Positions 18,364 to 26,958 of a stretch of 64,000 nucleotides of DNA are shown here, one piece after another; positions within the stretch are counted from its first letter, which is position 1, and each line of letters opens with the position of its first letter. Under the pieces are notes generated by a model. The model ran no database searches, was not told the origin of the DNA, and worked only from the letters and a program-made list of their open reading frames with translations. This stretch comes from Planctomycetota bacterium (GTDB lineage: Bacteria; Planctomycetota; UBA1135; GCA-002686595). The stretch lies in assembly GCA_002686945.1 (NCBI GenBank), contig NYYZ01000014.1, positions 45,680 through 109,679 of the forward strand, written 5' to 3'. The position numbers were made by a program, and so were the translations under genes.

Positions 18364-18552
18364 GGTGCTGTGGAGTGATTGATGGTGGGGGTCTGAACCC
18401 GCTTTGGACCTGTAGAGGGGCCTCAGGTGGGCCCACGGAGAGGGCGGGGATTGTCCCGCAATCACAGGAACCTAGAAACCGTAGCTGGATTTAGCTTCCC
18501 CGGGCTTCGGAGCACCGACGTAACTCTCTAACAGACAAAGGGTTACGATTTT
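18364..18552. other. Intergenic region between GlgA-like and M48 genes
   Basis: About 190 bp upstream of the GlgA-like operon on the minus strand and downstream of the M48 gene. It should carry the operon promoter. The upstream in-frame extension of the GlgA-like gene covers part of it. No clear hairpin with a T-run or -10/-35 pair is visible. Confidence 0.3.
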
Positions 18553-19365
18553 TCAGAAATTCGATTCTGATATGCCTCCCGGCGCCATCTGGGAGTGTTC
18601 CCAGATGGCGAGGGCTTCGGGCAAGAGTTTCTTGATCTGCTCGATACGGTGCCCGTGGGAGGGGTGCGTTGAGAGCCACTCGGGTGATGCACCCCCGTCC
18701 TGGGCCTCCATGCGTTGCCAGAATTCTACAGCCGCCCGCGGATCGTAGCCTGCCCTGGCCATTGTGATCAGTCCGATCCGGTCCGCTTCCAGTTCCGCAT
18801 CCCGCCCATAAGAGAGGTTCAGCAAGGCTGCGCTGACAGAGGCGATGGCCAGGGAGTACTCGGGGTGCCTTTCGTTCTCTTCCAGCACCACAGCGAGTAC
18901 GGCCAGCGCCCCGCTGAGGGCCAACTGGCGGGTCATGGCCTGCGTGCCGTGGCGGAGGGTTGCGTGGGCGATCTCATGGCCCATGACCACCGCCAGTCCC
19001 GCTTCGTCCTTTGTGATCTCGAGGATGCCCGTGTAGACCCCCATCTTGCCCCCGGGCAGGCAGAAAGCGTTCAGGGTGCCGTCTTCCTTGATCAGCACGG
19101 TCTCCCAGGGAAAGTCCCGGGCAAAGGCTGGGGCGTCGATGAGGGCTCCAGGCACGAGGCGCGCAGTCACTCCCAGGACATGCTCGAAGGCGGGTCCCGA
19201 TGTGACCAGGGTTTCCTTGCTGCTCACATCCTCAAAGGCCTTGCTGCCCAGGGCGATGTCTTCCTGGACGCTGAAGGTGTTGAATTGGGCGCAACCGGTC
19301 AGCAGACCCAAGGCGGCCAGAGACAAGGTCTTGCCCAGCCAGGTGGTGGTCTTCGTCTTTTTCAT
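18553..19365 (-). CDS. M48-family metallopeptidase lipoprotein
   Basis: Zinc protease likely anchored to the outer or inner membrane through lipid, by analogy with LoiP/YcaL-type envelope quality-control proteases. The signal peptide starts MKKTKTTTW, runs through a hydrophobic core, and ends in the lipobox LLTGC. The zinc motif is HEIAH in VVMGHEIAHATLRHG, and the third ligand is the Glu of ELEADRIG. The family's STHPSHGHRI follows. Length is 270 residues, typical. It is divergent from gpmI, with 64 bp between the starts. Confidence 0.92.
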   Translation of the reverse strand: MKKTKTTTWLGKTLSLAALGLLTGCAQFNTFSVQEDIALGSKAFEDVSSKETLVTSGPAFEHVLGVTARLVPGALIDAPAFARDFPWETVLIKEDGTLNAFCLPGGKMGVYTGILEITKDEAGLAVVMGHEIAHATLRHGTQAMTRQLALSGALAVLAVVLEENERHPEYSLAIASVSAALLNLSYGRDAELEADRIGLITMARAGYDPRAAVEFWQRMEAQDGGASPEWLSTHPSHGHRIEQIKKLLPEALAIWEHSQMAPGGISESNF

Positions 19366-19429
19366 GGGCCTTTAGTATGGTGCAGGGGAGGCTCCGGGCC
19401 AAGCGCCGTCCCTTCCTCTGATCCCACGC

Positions 19430-20962
19430 ATGAAACGCCCCCCGCTCCTGTTGGTTGTCCTTGATGGATGGGGTCACCGGGATGACCCCGAGTCCAATGC
19501 GATTGCTTCCTCGGCGCCGTACTTTCGGGAGCTGATGGGGCGCTATCCCCATGGTCTGCTGCACGCTTGCGGGGCCGAGGTCGGCTTGCCGGAAGGGATC
19601 ATGGGCAACAGCGAAGTCGGCCACATGAACTTGGGCGCCGGACGCGTGATCAATCAAGACATCACGCGAATCGACGCGGCGATAGCAAACGGCGAGTTCC
19701 TTGAGAACCGTGCTTTGCTCGATGCCATGGAGGGCGCGCGCCGGGATGATCAGAATCTGCATCTGATGGGCTTGGTATCCGATGGTGCGGTGCATGCCAG
19801 CGACAAGCACATTGTGGCCCTATTGCAAATGGCCAAGAAGGTGGGCTTGCCTGGGGGCAGAGTCCTGATTCACGCTCTGACCGATGGCCGGGACACGCCG
19901 CCGCGTTCGGCTGTCAAACATCTTGCGCGCCTTGAGCAAGCCTGTGCCACGGAGGGCGTCGGCCGAATCGTCAGCGTGATCGGTCGTTACTGGGCTATGG
20001 ACCGGGACAATCGTTGGGAGCGCGTGCAAAAGGCTCATGATCTCTTCACGGTCGGTGTTGGCGAACGCCGGGACTCCGCGATCGTGGCCCTTGAGGAGTC
20101 TTATGCCGCCGGAGTCACGGACGAATTTGTGGAGCCCACTGTCATAGGCCCTCAAGAGGGCACACGCATCGAAGAAGGTGAGCGTTTGATCATGTTCAAC
20201 TATCGTGCAGATCGAGTTCGTCAAGTCTCTGAGGCTCTTTCCAATGAAGACTTCCAGGCCTTTGAACGGCGTGGTGGTGGCCAGCCTGCCATCACCACCT
20301 TTACCCAATACCGATCAGATTTCCCCTTTCCAATCGCTTTCGCATCGAACGACTTGTCCGACATGTTCCCGGATGTGATCAGCCGCGCTGGTCTGCGGCA
20401 GGCTCGCATCGCCGAGACTGAAAAGTACGCCCATGTGACCTTTTTCTTCTCCGGCGGAAAAGAAGATGTGCTCCCCGGCGAAAACCGCATCCTGCTCCCC
20501 AGTCCCAAGGTCGCCACCTATGACCTGGCCCCTGAGATGAGTTCCAGGGCCGTAACCGATGCAATCCTTGCCGAACTCGCTCGCGCCGAAACCGAGGTCT
20601 ACATCATCAACTATGCCAACGCCGACATGGTGGGGCACACCGGCGACTACGACGCCGCTTGCAAGGCTGTTGCAGCGGTAGACGGTTGTCTGCGTGAGAT
20701 CACGGCCGCCGTCAACGCCCAAGGAGGCCTGACCGTGATCACCGCAGACCACGGGAACTCCGAACAACTCGTCGATCCCGAAAGCGGCGAGCCACACACG
20801 GCTCACACCCTGAATCCGGTGCCCATCGTGTTCTGCGGTGCAGAGTTCGAAGGCCAATCGATCCGTCCTCACGGAGTGCTCGCAGATGTGGCTCCCAGCC
20901 TGTTGCAGGTTCTCGAACTGGATCAGCCGGAAGCGATGACTGCGCGTAGCCTGATCCAGTGA
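19430..20962 (+). CDS. gpmI: 2,3-bisphosphoglycerate-independent phosphoglycerate mutase
   Basis: Interconverts 3- and 2-phosphoglycerate in glycolysis and gluconeogenesis, using two manganese ions. The first metal motif is VVLDGWG at the N-terminus. The phosphoserine nucleophile lies in GNSEVGHMNLGAGR. VHASDKHI and DGRDTPP line the substrate pocket, and the C-terminal metal motifs are NYANADMVGHTGD and ITADHGN followed by HTAHT. Length 510 residues is exactly that of the family. It stands alone on the plus strand. Confidence 0.97.
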   Translation: MKRPPLLLVVLDGWGHRDDPESNAIASSAPYFRELMGRYPHGLLHACGAEVGLPEGIMGNSEVGHMNLGAGRVINQDITRIDAAIANGEFLENRALLDAMEGARRDDQNLHLMGLVSDGAVHASDKHIVALLQMAKKVGLPGGRVLIHALTDGRDTPPRSAVKHLARLEQACATEGVGRIVSVIGRYWAMDRDNRWERVQKAHDLFTVGVGERRDSAIVALEESYAAGVTDEFVEPTVIGPQEGTRIEEGERLIMFNYRADRVRQVSEALSNEDFQAFERRGGGQPAITTFTQYRSDFPFPIAFASNDLSDMFPDVISRAGLRQARIAETEKYAHVTFFFSGGKEDVLPGENRILLPSPKVATYDLAPEMSSRAVTDAILAELARAETEVYIINYANADMVGHTGDYDAACKAVAAVDGCLREITAAVNAQGGLTVITADHGNSEQLVDPESGEPHTAHTLNPVPIVFCGAEFEGQSIRPHGVLADVAPSLLQVLELDQPEAMTARSLIQ

Positions 20963-21112
20963 TATGCGGGTCAGGGTCTGGCAGGAATCGCCTTCATGTC
21001 TGTGGGAGTTCTCCTTCACAGGCCCCATCTGATGATTGGGTCATCCGTTCGAGGAGACAAGGTGCGGCCTGGCTGGCATGCAGGGCTCTGCGCCTCTTGA
21101 CCAATTCCTGGA

Positions 21113-21574
21113 ATGAACGCAGACCATGACCGTATGGTGCTGGATCGAGGAGAGGTTCCTGTGCGTTGGGTTGGAAGAGTCAGTATTTGTGTTCTGATTG
21201 GCTTGGTCGTGGGCCCCATGATCGGGACGGTATTCACCGGGCCTGGGGAGGGTGGACTTGTCGGCTTCCACTACGGTCTCTACATCGGCCCACTGGTGGG
21301 CGCGCTCTGGGGCTTGGCATGGGGGGTGCTTGGTCAGAAACGCGCGGGTCTCCTGCTGCACTCCCTCGGGCGGGTGTGCACTCTGGTCCTGGTTGGTCTG
21401 GTGCTTGCGGTTGCAGTGGGGAAATACATTTCCGTTCATCAGGGCGTTGCAGGTTTCAACGGTCTTGGCAAGTGGTTCTGGCTAGGCCCCGGACTGGGTG
21501 CCCTGCTGGGAGTGATCTGGTCCCTGCGTTCATGGAATAAGGTTCTGTCCGATCCAATGCGGCATACCCAATGA
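21113..21574 (+). CDS. Small polytopic membrane protein, unknown function
   Basis: A 153-residue protein with about four hydrophobic segments: VSICVLIGLVVGPMIG, a Gly-rich stretch around YGLYIGPLVGALWGLAWG, VCTLVLVGLVLAVAVG, and FWLGPGLGALLGVIW. Short polar loops separate them, and the GP and GxxxG steps suggest packed helices. I do not recognise a family. A start seven codons later (ATG 21134) is possible. Its stop overlaps the start of the hydroxylase-like gene by 4 bases, so it is likely co-translated with it. Confidence 0.7.
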   Translation: MNADHDRMVLDRGEVPVRWVGRVSICVLIGLVVGPMIGTVFTGPGEGGLVGFHYGLYIGPLVGALWGLAWGVLGQKRAGLLLHSLGRVCTLVLVGLVLAVAVGKYISVHQGVAGFNGLGKWFWLGPGLGALLGVIWSLRSWNKVLSDPMRHTQ

Positions 21575-22236
21575 CCACATTCGATGTGGAGGCTTTCCGC
21601 CAACGGGAAAGGAGCGAGGGCTTTCCTGCCTATTACAACGGCTGGCTGCACCTCGCGGCCAGTGCCGCGGTCATGCTCGGTCTCTGCGCGTGGTCCCTTA
21701 CGCAGCTGCAGGATGTGCGGGCATGGGAGTGGGGCATGCTGCCGTTGGTTGCCCTACTTGGCAATGGTGCGGTGTTTTTCATTCACCGGGACTTGTTGCA
21801 CCGCCGCCGTCGCGGTGCCAGATTCGCCTACTACATGCACTCGGATGTGCACCATAGGTTCTTTACATACGAGCACATCGTCTGCCAGCGAGTACGGGAC
21901 TTTCACGCAGTCTTGTTTCCAGTCTGGGTAGTGGTGGTGGTGCTTGGTGTGATCAATCTGGTGGGCTGGTTCCTGTTGCAGCAGCTCGTGAGTGCCAATT
22001 GCGCCTGGTTCCTGATGTTTGGCAGCTCGGCGTATTTCCTGACCTATGAGGTATTTCACACCGCATCGCACTTGCGGGATGATCATCCTCTGCTGATCTT
22101 TCCTCCCTTTCGGTACATGCGCACCCATCATCGTTTGCATCATGCCCACAGTCGCATGCACTCGAAGAACTTCAACATCATCTACCCCTTGGGGGATATC
22201 CTCGCTGGGACCTTCGTTCGTGAGCAGGATTCGTGA
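21571..22236 (+). CDS. Fatty-acid-hydroxylase-superfamily membrane protein
   Basis: Integral membrane di-iron protein of the sterol desaturase / carotenoid hydroxylase superfamily. Histidine clusters stand in the right order: HRDLLH, then HSDVHH, then HTASH, and a final HHRLHHAHSRMH. The membrane spans lie between them. Length is 221 residues, short like bacterial beta-carotene-hydroxylase-type members. The substrate (lipid acyl chain, hopanoid or carotenoid) cannot be read. It is convergent with the aldehyde dehydrogenase gene, with 27 bp between the stops. Confidence 0.85.
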   Translation: MTTFDVEAFRQRERSEGFPAYYNGWLHLAASAAVMLGLCAWSLTQLQDVRAWEWGMLPLVALLGNGAVFFIHRDLLHRRRRGARFAYYMHSDVHHRFFTYEHIVCQRVRDFHAVLFPVWVVVVVLGVINLVGWFLLQQLVSANCAWFLMFGSSAYFLTYEVFHTASHLRDDHPLLIFPPFRYMRTHHRLHHAHSRMHSKNFNIIYPLGDILAGTFVREQDS

Positions 22237-22242
22237 ATTTGT

Positions 22243-22259
22243 ACGGTGTTGGACACCGT
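22243..22259. terminator. Short hairpin between convergent genes
   Basis: A perfect 7-bp inverted repeat (ACGGTGT/ACACCGT) with a 3-base loop lies between the convergent stops of the hydroxylase-like and aldehyde dehydrogenase genes. There is no T-run on either side, so intrinsic termination is only a possibility. Confidence 0.4.
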
Positions 22260-22263
22260 CTTG

Positions 22264-23637
22264 CTAACCCTCTGCCTTCAGATGCCACCCCTTGGGTTGC
22301 ACGAAGGCGAGGATGCCCAGGGTAGAGAGGGTGCTGCCCTGCCCTGAGTGACCGCGACCGGTCCAGGGGAGGTGCGGGCTGACGCGATCGCAGCAGTTCC
22401 AGTAGGCGGTGCCAGCATTGACTTGGGCGAGGACTCTTGTCGCGCGGTCTTTATCCTGTGAGTAGACGGCTGCGGTCAGGCCGAAGGGAGTGTCGTTCAT
22501 CAGTTGCACGGCTTCGGTGTCCGAGTCCACCACTTGGATGCCGATGATGGGGCCAAAGCTCTCATCTGTCATGAGATCCATGGTGTGATCGACCCTGGTC
22601 AGGACCGTGGGCTCAAAAAAGGAACCGGGGCCGGGGGCGCGTTGGCCGCCGGTTTGTAGAACAGCGCCCTTGGCGAGGGCGTCCTTGACTTGTGCTTCGA
22701 GCACATGGAGTTGGGCTGGGCGCGTCAAAGGTCCTAGGGTTGTGGCTGGATCTGTGGGGGAGCCGAGAACGAGTTTTCGAGCGGCGCTGACGAAGTGTTC
22801 GATGAAGGAGTCGGCGATCCTGTCCTGCACATAGATCCTCTCGACTGCGCAGCAGCTTTGACCAGCGTTGTAGAAGGCGCCGTCGGCGAGGGCGAGCGCG
22901 GCGGCGGGGACATCTACATCGTCCATTACGAAGGCCGGGTCCTTGCCGCCCAGTTCCAGTTGTACGCGCATCAGGCTGGGTGCGGCGGCAGCGGCGATCT
23001 TGACTCCGGTGGCGTGGGAGCCCGTGAAGTAGATTCCATCGATGGGAAGTTGCAGGAGTTCTGCTCCTGTCTGGCCCTCGCCGATCACTGTGGTGAAGGC
23101 TCCCTCGGGCAGACCTGCTTCGGTGAACATCTCTTGGATGGCGAGGCCGGTGAGGGAAGCCAGTTCGGAAGGCTTGTAGAGCACCGTGTTACCGGTCAAG
23201 AGGGCTGGAATGAAGGCGTTGACCCCGACCAGGTAGGGATAGTTCCAGGCGGAGATGTTGGCGATCACACCCAGGGGTTCGAACGCGAGGAGTTCTTGGG
23301 GATTGGTCTCTGGCGGCAGGACTTCGGCTGTTTGGATTGTGCGGGCGGTGTGTTCCAGAAAAAAATCGATGCGGGCGTGGACTCCCTTGAGTTCGTTCAG
23401 GGACTGCTGCAGTGGCTTGCCCGTTTCCGAGGTCAGGAGGTCAGCCAGCTCATCGCAGCGTTCGGTCAGGCGGGCCTTGAAGCCGCGAAGGAGGGTGCAA
23501 CGGTCTGCCACGGGGAGTGCGGCCCAGGTGGGTTGGGCGGCTCGCGCGGTGGCGTACTTCTCGCGGATCGACTCGGTCGTGTCCTCTGCGAGTTCGCGGA
23601 TCAGTTCGCCAGTGGCTGGGTTTGTGACTTGCAGCAT
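22264..23637 (-). CDS. Aldehyde dehydrogenase, likely gamma-glutamyl-aminoacetaldehyde oxidising
   Basis: NAD(P)-dependent aldehyde dehydrogenase of 457 residues. The catalytic cysteine lies in NAGQSCCAVERIYV, the general-base glutamate in LELGGKDPAF, and the cofactor-binding segment is ITGS-like (YFTGSHATG). ATG 23637 (MLQVTNPATGE) is the normal family N-terminus; the frame is open further up but overlaps the preceding gene with no family sequence. It starts 7 bases after the PuuD-like gene. In the operon context its proposed role is oxidising the gamma-glutamyl aldehyde made by the alcohol dehydrogenase to the acid. That role is inferred. Confidence 0.9.
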   Translation of the reverse strand: MLQVTNPATGELIRELAEDTTESIREKYATARAAQPTWAALPVADRCTLLRGFKARLTERCDELADLLTSETGKPLQQSLNELKGVHARIDFFLEHTARTIQTAEVLPPETNPQELLAFEPLGVIANISAWNYPYLVGVNAFIPALLTGNTVLYKPSELASLTGLAIQEMFTEAGLPEGAFTTVIGEGQTGAELLQLPIDGIYFTGSHATGVKIAAAAAPSLMRVQLELGGKDPAFVMDDVDVPAAALALADGAFYNAGQSCCAVERIYVQDRIADSFIEHFVSAARKLVLGSPTDPATTLGPLTRPAQLHVLEAQVKDALAKGAVLQTGGQRAPGPGSFFEPTVLTRVDHTMDLMTDESFGPIIGIQVVDSDTEAVQLMNDTPFGLTAAVYSQDKDRATRVLAQVNAGTAYWNCCDRVSPHLPWTGRGHSGQGSTLSTLGILAFVQPKGWHLKAEG

Positions 23638-23644
23638 GGGGCGC

Positions 23645-24409
23645 TTAGCCTCGGGCGAGTTCGGCGGCGGAGAGAAAGCTGTGCAGGATAGGACTTGGAG
23701 AGAGCAGGTCCGGTGCGCCAGGCTCGATGAACTCCGGGTGCCACTGAACCGCATAAAGGTAAGACTTCCCCGGACGATGCAGGGCTTCAATGACACCGTC
23801 CTCCTCGGATCGGGCTTCAATGACCAGGCCCTCGGCCAGGTCTTCCACCGCTTGGTGATGGATGCTGTTCACGCGACCGCCTGAGTTTCCGGGGTAGAAT
23901 TCGCACAGTCGTGATTCGGGCTCAAAGACCACCTCGTGGTGCAGTTCCTCGTATACAGCCCAGTCGCGATGAACCTGGGAATCGGGACGCTTGGATTCCA
24001 GGTCCTGGCACAAGGTTCCACCGAAGGCCACATTGATCAATTGCAGGCCGCGGCAGATGCCAAGCACTGGTTTGCCCACGCGCAGGCACTCGTTCAGCAA
24101 TTCGATCTCGTAGAGATCTCGCTCATGGTCTCCTAGCCACTCGGGTTTGTGCGGGGTACTCCCGTAACTCCTTGGTGCCACATCGGATCCACCCTGCAAG
24201 AGCAGACCGTCCACCTCTTCGATCAGCATCGGCACCCCCACTGAGCCACTGGCCCGGGGCAGCATGAGAGGCAGAGCTCCCGAAGCCATGACCCAGTTTC
24301 CCATGGACTGCTCCATGTACTGCAGGGTCTTGTTCTTGAAGATAGGGCGCGTGGGATCGGCGTGGAAGAAGCACGCGCTGAGACCGATCTTGAGGGGGCG
24401 CGAGGTCAT
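23645..24409 (-). CDS. Gamma-glutamyl hydrolase, PuuD-like class I glutamine amidotransferase
   Basis: Peptidase C26 family enzyme, expected to hydrolyse a gamma-glutamyl amide and release glutamate. The nucleophile elbow is GICRGLQ, and the catalytic His with its Glu partner is in QWHPEF. PLMLPRA and GLLLQGGSDV are further family landmarks. Length is 254 residues, the same as E. coli PuuD. Its start overlaps the alcohol dehydrogenase stop by 4 bases. In this operon it would release glycine plus glutamate from gamma-glutamylglycine if the substrate is ethanolamine (inference). Confidence 0.92.
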   Translation of the reverse strand: MTSRPLKIGLSACFFHADPTRPIFKNKTLQYMEQSMGNWVMASGALPLMLPRASGSVGVPMLIEEVDGLLLQGGSDVAPRSYGSTPHKPEWLGDHERDLYEIELLNECLRVGKPVLGICRGLQLINVAFGGTLCQDLESKRPDSQVHRDWAVYEELHHEVVFEPESRLCEFYPGNSGGRVNSIHHQAVEDLAEGLVIEARSEEDGVIEALHRPGKSYLYAVQWHPEFIEPGAPDLLSPSPILHSFLSAAELARG

Positions 24410-25578
24410 GACCCGAGTGCATCCTTGAAGAGTGAGCGAAAGTCAGCTTCAGAAACCCGCACCGGGTTTTCCAGGTGACAGGAATCCTTGAGGGCAAAGG
24501 CCACCAGGTCTTCGAAGTGCCCGGGCTCCACTCCCGCTTCCCTCAAGTTGCTTGGGATGCCAATTGCGGTACGCAGATCGTTGAGCCAGTCAAAAAACCC
24601 TTGGGCCGTGCCATCCGCTCCCGCCGCAACGCTCATGCGCGCAAATTTCTCATTGCAGGCGTCTCGATTGAAGCCAAGGGTGAAGGGCAACATGATCCCG
24701 TTTGCCAGTCCATGGTGCAAATCACAGACCGTAGAGAGGGAATGGGCGCAGGAGTGCGTCACCCCGAGGCCTTTTTGAAAGGCTACAGCGCCCATCATGG
24801 AAGCGGTCAGCATCAGGCCTCGCGCTTCGATGTGTTCGGCCGTGTTGCCTGTTCCTGCAGTAGAAAAATCTACGCAGGCCTTGAGGCTTTTGGAAATCAA
24901 GCGGATGCCCTCCAAGGAAATCCCGTCGGCCATGGGGTGGTACCCGTCGACCAGGAATGCTTCGCTCAAGTGGCTCAAGGCATCCATGCCCGTGGCAGCA
25001 GTCACTCCCGCGGGCAGGCCCAGGGTCAACTCTGGATCGAGAAGTACCATGGCTGGCAAGAGGCGTGGGTGAAACAGAATCGCTTTGCGGTGGGAGGCGT
25101 CATCGGAAACCACCGCCGCACGACCCACTTCGCTGCCCGTGCCTGCGGTGGTGGGGATGGCGATGATCGGGGGGATCAGGTTCTCCACGGGCTTTTGATT
25201 TGGATTACCGTCCTCGTAGTCGAGCACCGAGCCCGGGTGATGCGCCATCAACGCGATGATCTTTGCCACATCCAGGGACGCGCCGCCGCCCATGGCTACG
25301 ATGGCGTCCGCTTGGTGTTCCCTGAAGGCGGCCAGCCCCTGCTCCACCTGACTGATCACCGGATTGCCCCAGATGTCCGAAAAGACTGCGGACTCAAAAG
25401 CGGATTGTTCCAGGGTCTCGCGCAGGGCCATGCCTATGGGCAATCTTGCCAGAATCTTGTCGGTAACCAGCAGGGGGCGTTTAGATCCAAGAGTTCCGAG
25501 TTGTTGGGGGAGTTCGTTCACAACTCCCGCGCCGAAACGGATTGGTGTGGGGTAGTTGAACTGGGTGATGTCGCTCAT
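24406..25578 (-). CDS. Iron-containing alcohol dehydrogenase
   Basis: Group III NAD(P)-dependent alcohol dehydrogenase of 390 residues. The cofactor loop is MGGGASLDVAK. Metal ligands fit the family: the Asp and first His in GMDALSHLSEAF, then His in THSCAHSL and His in DLHHGLA. The start MSDITQFNYPTPIRFG is typical. It overlaps the hydrolase gene by 4 bases and lies 9 bases after the ligase gene. It occupies the position that an FAD amine oxidase (PuuB) holds in putrescine pathways, which points to an alcohol rather than an amine as the group to be oxidised. Confidence 0.93.
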   Translation of the reverse strand: MSDITQFNYPTPIRFGAGVVNELPQQLGTLGSKRPLLVTDKILARLPIGMALRETLEQSAFESAVFSDIWGNPVISQVEQGLAAFREHQADAIVAMGGGASLDVAKIIALMAHHPGSVLDYEDGNPNQKPVENLIPPIIAIPTTAGTGSEVGRAAVVSDDASHRKAILFHPRLLPAMVLLDPELTLGLPAGVTAATGMDALSHLSEAFLVDGYHPMADGISLEGIRLISKSLKACVDFSTAGTGNTAEHIEARGLMLTASMMGAVAFQKGLGVTHSCAHSLSTVCDLHHGLANGIMLPFTLGFNRDACNEKFARMSVAAGADGTAQGFFDWLNDLRTAIGIPSNLREAGVEPGHFEDLVAFALKDSCHLENPVRVSEADFRSLFKDALGS

Positions 25579-25587
25579 GAAAGAAAC

Positions 25588-26958
25588 TCAGACGATCTCA
25601 AAGTAGCGTTCGGTTTCCCAATTGGTGACCGCCGCCTGATACTGGCGGCATTCCCAGCGGCGGCTGTTGACGAAGTGATCCACAAAGTCGTCATCGAAGA
25701 GTTCTCTGGCAATCGATGAAGCCGCCATCTGTTCCGTAGCGGCATCCAGACTATTGGGCAGATGCACTGCGCCTTCATCCTCGTAGGCATTGCCAATGAC
25801 CTTTGGCCGTTCGATCTCAAGCTTGTGCCGAATGCCGTACAGACCGCTGGCGAGCGATGCCGCCATGGCCAGATAGGGGTTCGCATCTGAACCCACTACG
25901 CGGTTCTCAAGTCGCGTGGACTTGGCACCCCCGCCGATCACGCGCATGGAAGCAGTGCGGTTGTTGATGCCCCAGGTGACCCTGGTGGGGGCCCAGTGCC
26001 CTTCCACCAGACGCTTGTAGCTGTTGATATTGGGGGCCAGCAGGGGCAGGATCTCTGGCAGGCAAAGCATCTGGCCCGCCAGGTAGTGGCGGAAGGGGTC
26101 GCTCATGCCGTCGGTTCCTGCGGCGTCGAAGAAGAGGTTCGTGCTGCGCTCCTCGTCCCACAGGCTCTGGTGCAAATGCCCGCTGCAGCCTGGCAGGTCG
26201 CTGTTCCACTTGGCCATGAAGCTGGGCATGATGCCGAAGTCGTGGGCGATGGCCTTGGTGCCCCACTTGAAGAGCACCGCCCGGTCAGCGGCTTCGAGGG
26301 CATCGCTGTAGAGAATGGCGGCTTCCAAGACCCCCGGCCCGGTTTCAGTGTGCAGACTCTCGATAGGCACGCCAAAGTCGAGCAGTCCGCCGTTAAGAGC
26401 AGCGAAGAACTCGGAGTTCTGACTGGTGCGCAGCAGAGAGTACCCGTGCATGCCGGGGCTGATGGGTTCGGGCCGAATGAAGCCCTTGTTCGCCATGCTC
26501 TCAGCGCTCTCGTTGAAGTTGAACCACTCGAACTCCATCGAGAATGCAGAGTGCAAACCCATGGCCGTTGCTTGGGAGATGACATCCTTCAATACCCGGC
26601 GCGGGCAGGGCGGGGCAGTTCCCTTGGTCTGTGCGAAGTCCCCTAAGAAGAAGGGCACATCGTCTTCCCAGGGAATCCATCTGAGTGTTGAGAGGTCCAG
26701 CTGTGCTTCTGCATCCGGATAGCCCGTGTGCCATCCCGTGAACTGGGAGTTGTCGTAGCACTGATCATTGATGTCCCAGCCAAATATCACATCGCAAAAT
26801 CCAAGGTTCCCCTGGATGACGGACAAGAACTTGTCCTTGTGCACATACTTTCCTCGTAGAACCCCATCGATGTCGGTCACCGCCAGTTTTACGAACCGTG
26901 CGCGGGACTGGCTGACCTCTTCGATGATCTGTTCGGGTGACATTTCATGGTTGCTCAT
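25588..26958 (-). CDS. Glutamine synthetase-like gamma-glutamyl ligase (GlnA4/PuuA type)
   Basis: ATP-dependent ligase that attaches the gamma-carboxyl of glutamate to an amine. The N-terminal beta-grasp is visible (FVKLAVTDIDGVLRGK). The metal and ammonium or amine site motifs follow: MEFEWFNF, SGHLHQSLWDE, and the arginine-rich INNRTASMR. RWECRQYQAAVT near the C-terminus is characteristic of amine-specific GS-like enzymes rather than GlnA. ATG 26958 is chosen because it makes an ATGA overlap with the permease; the frame upstream lies inside the permease gene. Ethanolamine is proposed as the amine from the neighbouring transporter; polyamines are the alternative. Confidence 0.9.
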   Translation of the reverse strand: MSNHEMSPEQIIEEVSQSRARFVKLAVTDIDGVLRGKYVHKDKFLSVIQGNLGFCDVIFGWDINDQCYDNSQFTGWHTGYPDAEAQLDLSTLRWIPWEDDVPFFLGDFAQTKGTAPPCPRRVLKDVISQATAMGLHSAFSMEFEWFNFNESAESMANKGFIRPEPISPGMHGYSLLRTSQNSEFFAALNGGLLDFGVPIESLHTETGPGVLEAAILYSDALEAADRAVLFKWGTKAIAHDFGIMPSFMAKWNSDLPGCSGHLHQSLWDEERSTNLFFDAAGTDGMSDPFRHYLAGQMLCLPEILPLLAPNINSYKRLVEGHWAPTRVTWGINNRTASMRVIGGGAKSTRLENRVVGSDANPYLAMAASLASGLYGIRHKLEIERPKVIGNAYEDEGAVHLPNSLDAATEQMAASSIARELFDDDFVDHFVNSRRWECRQYQAAVTNWETERYFEIV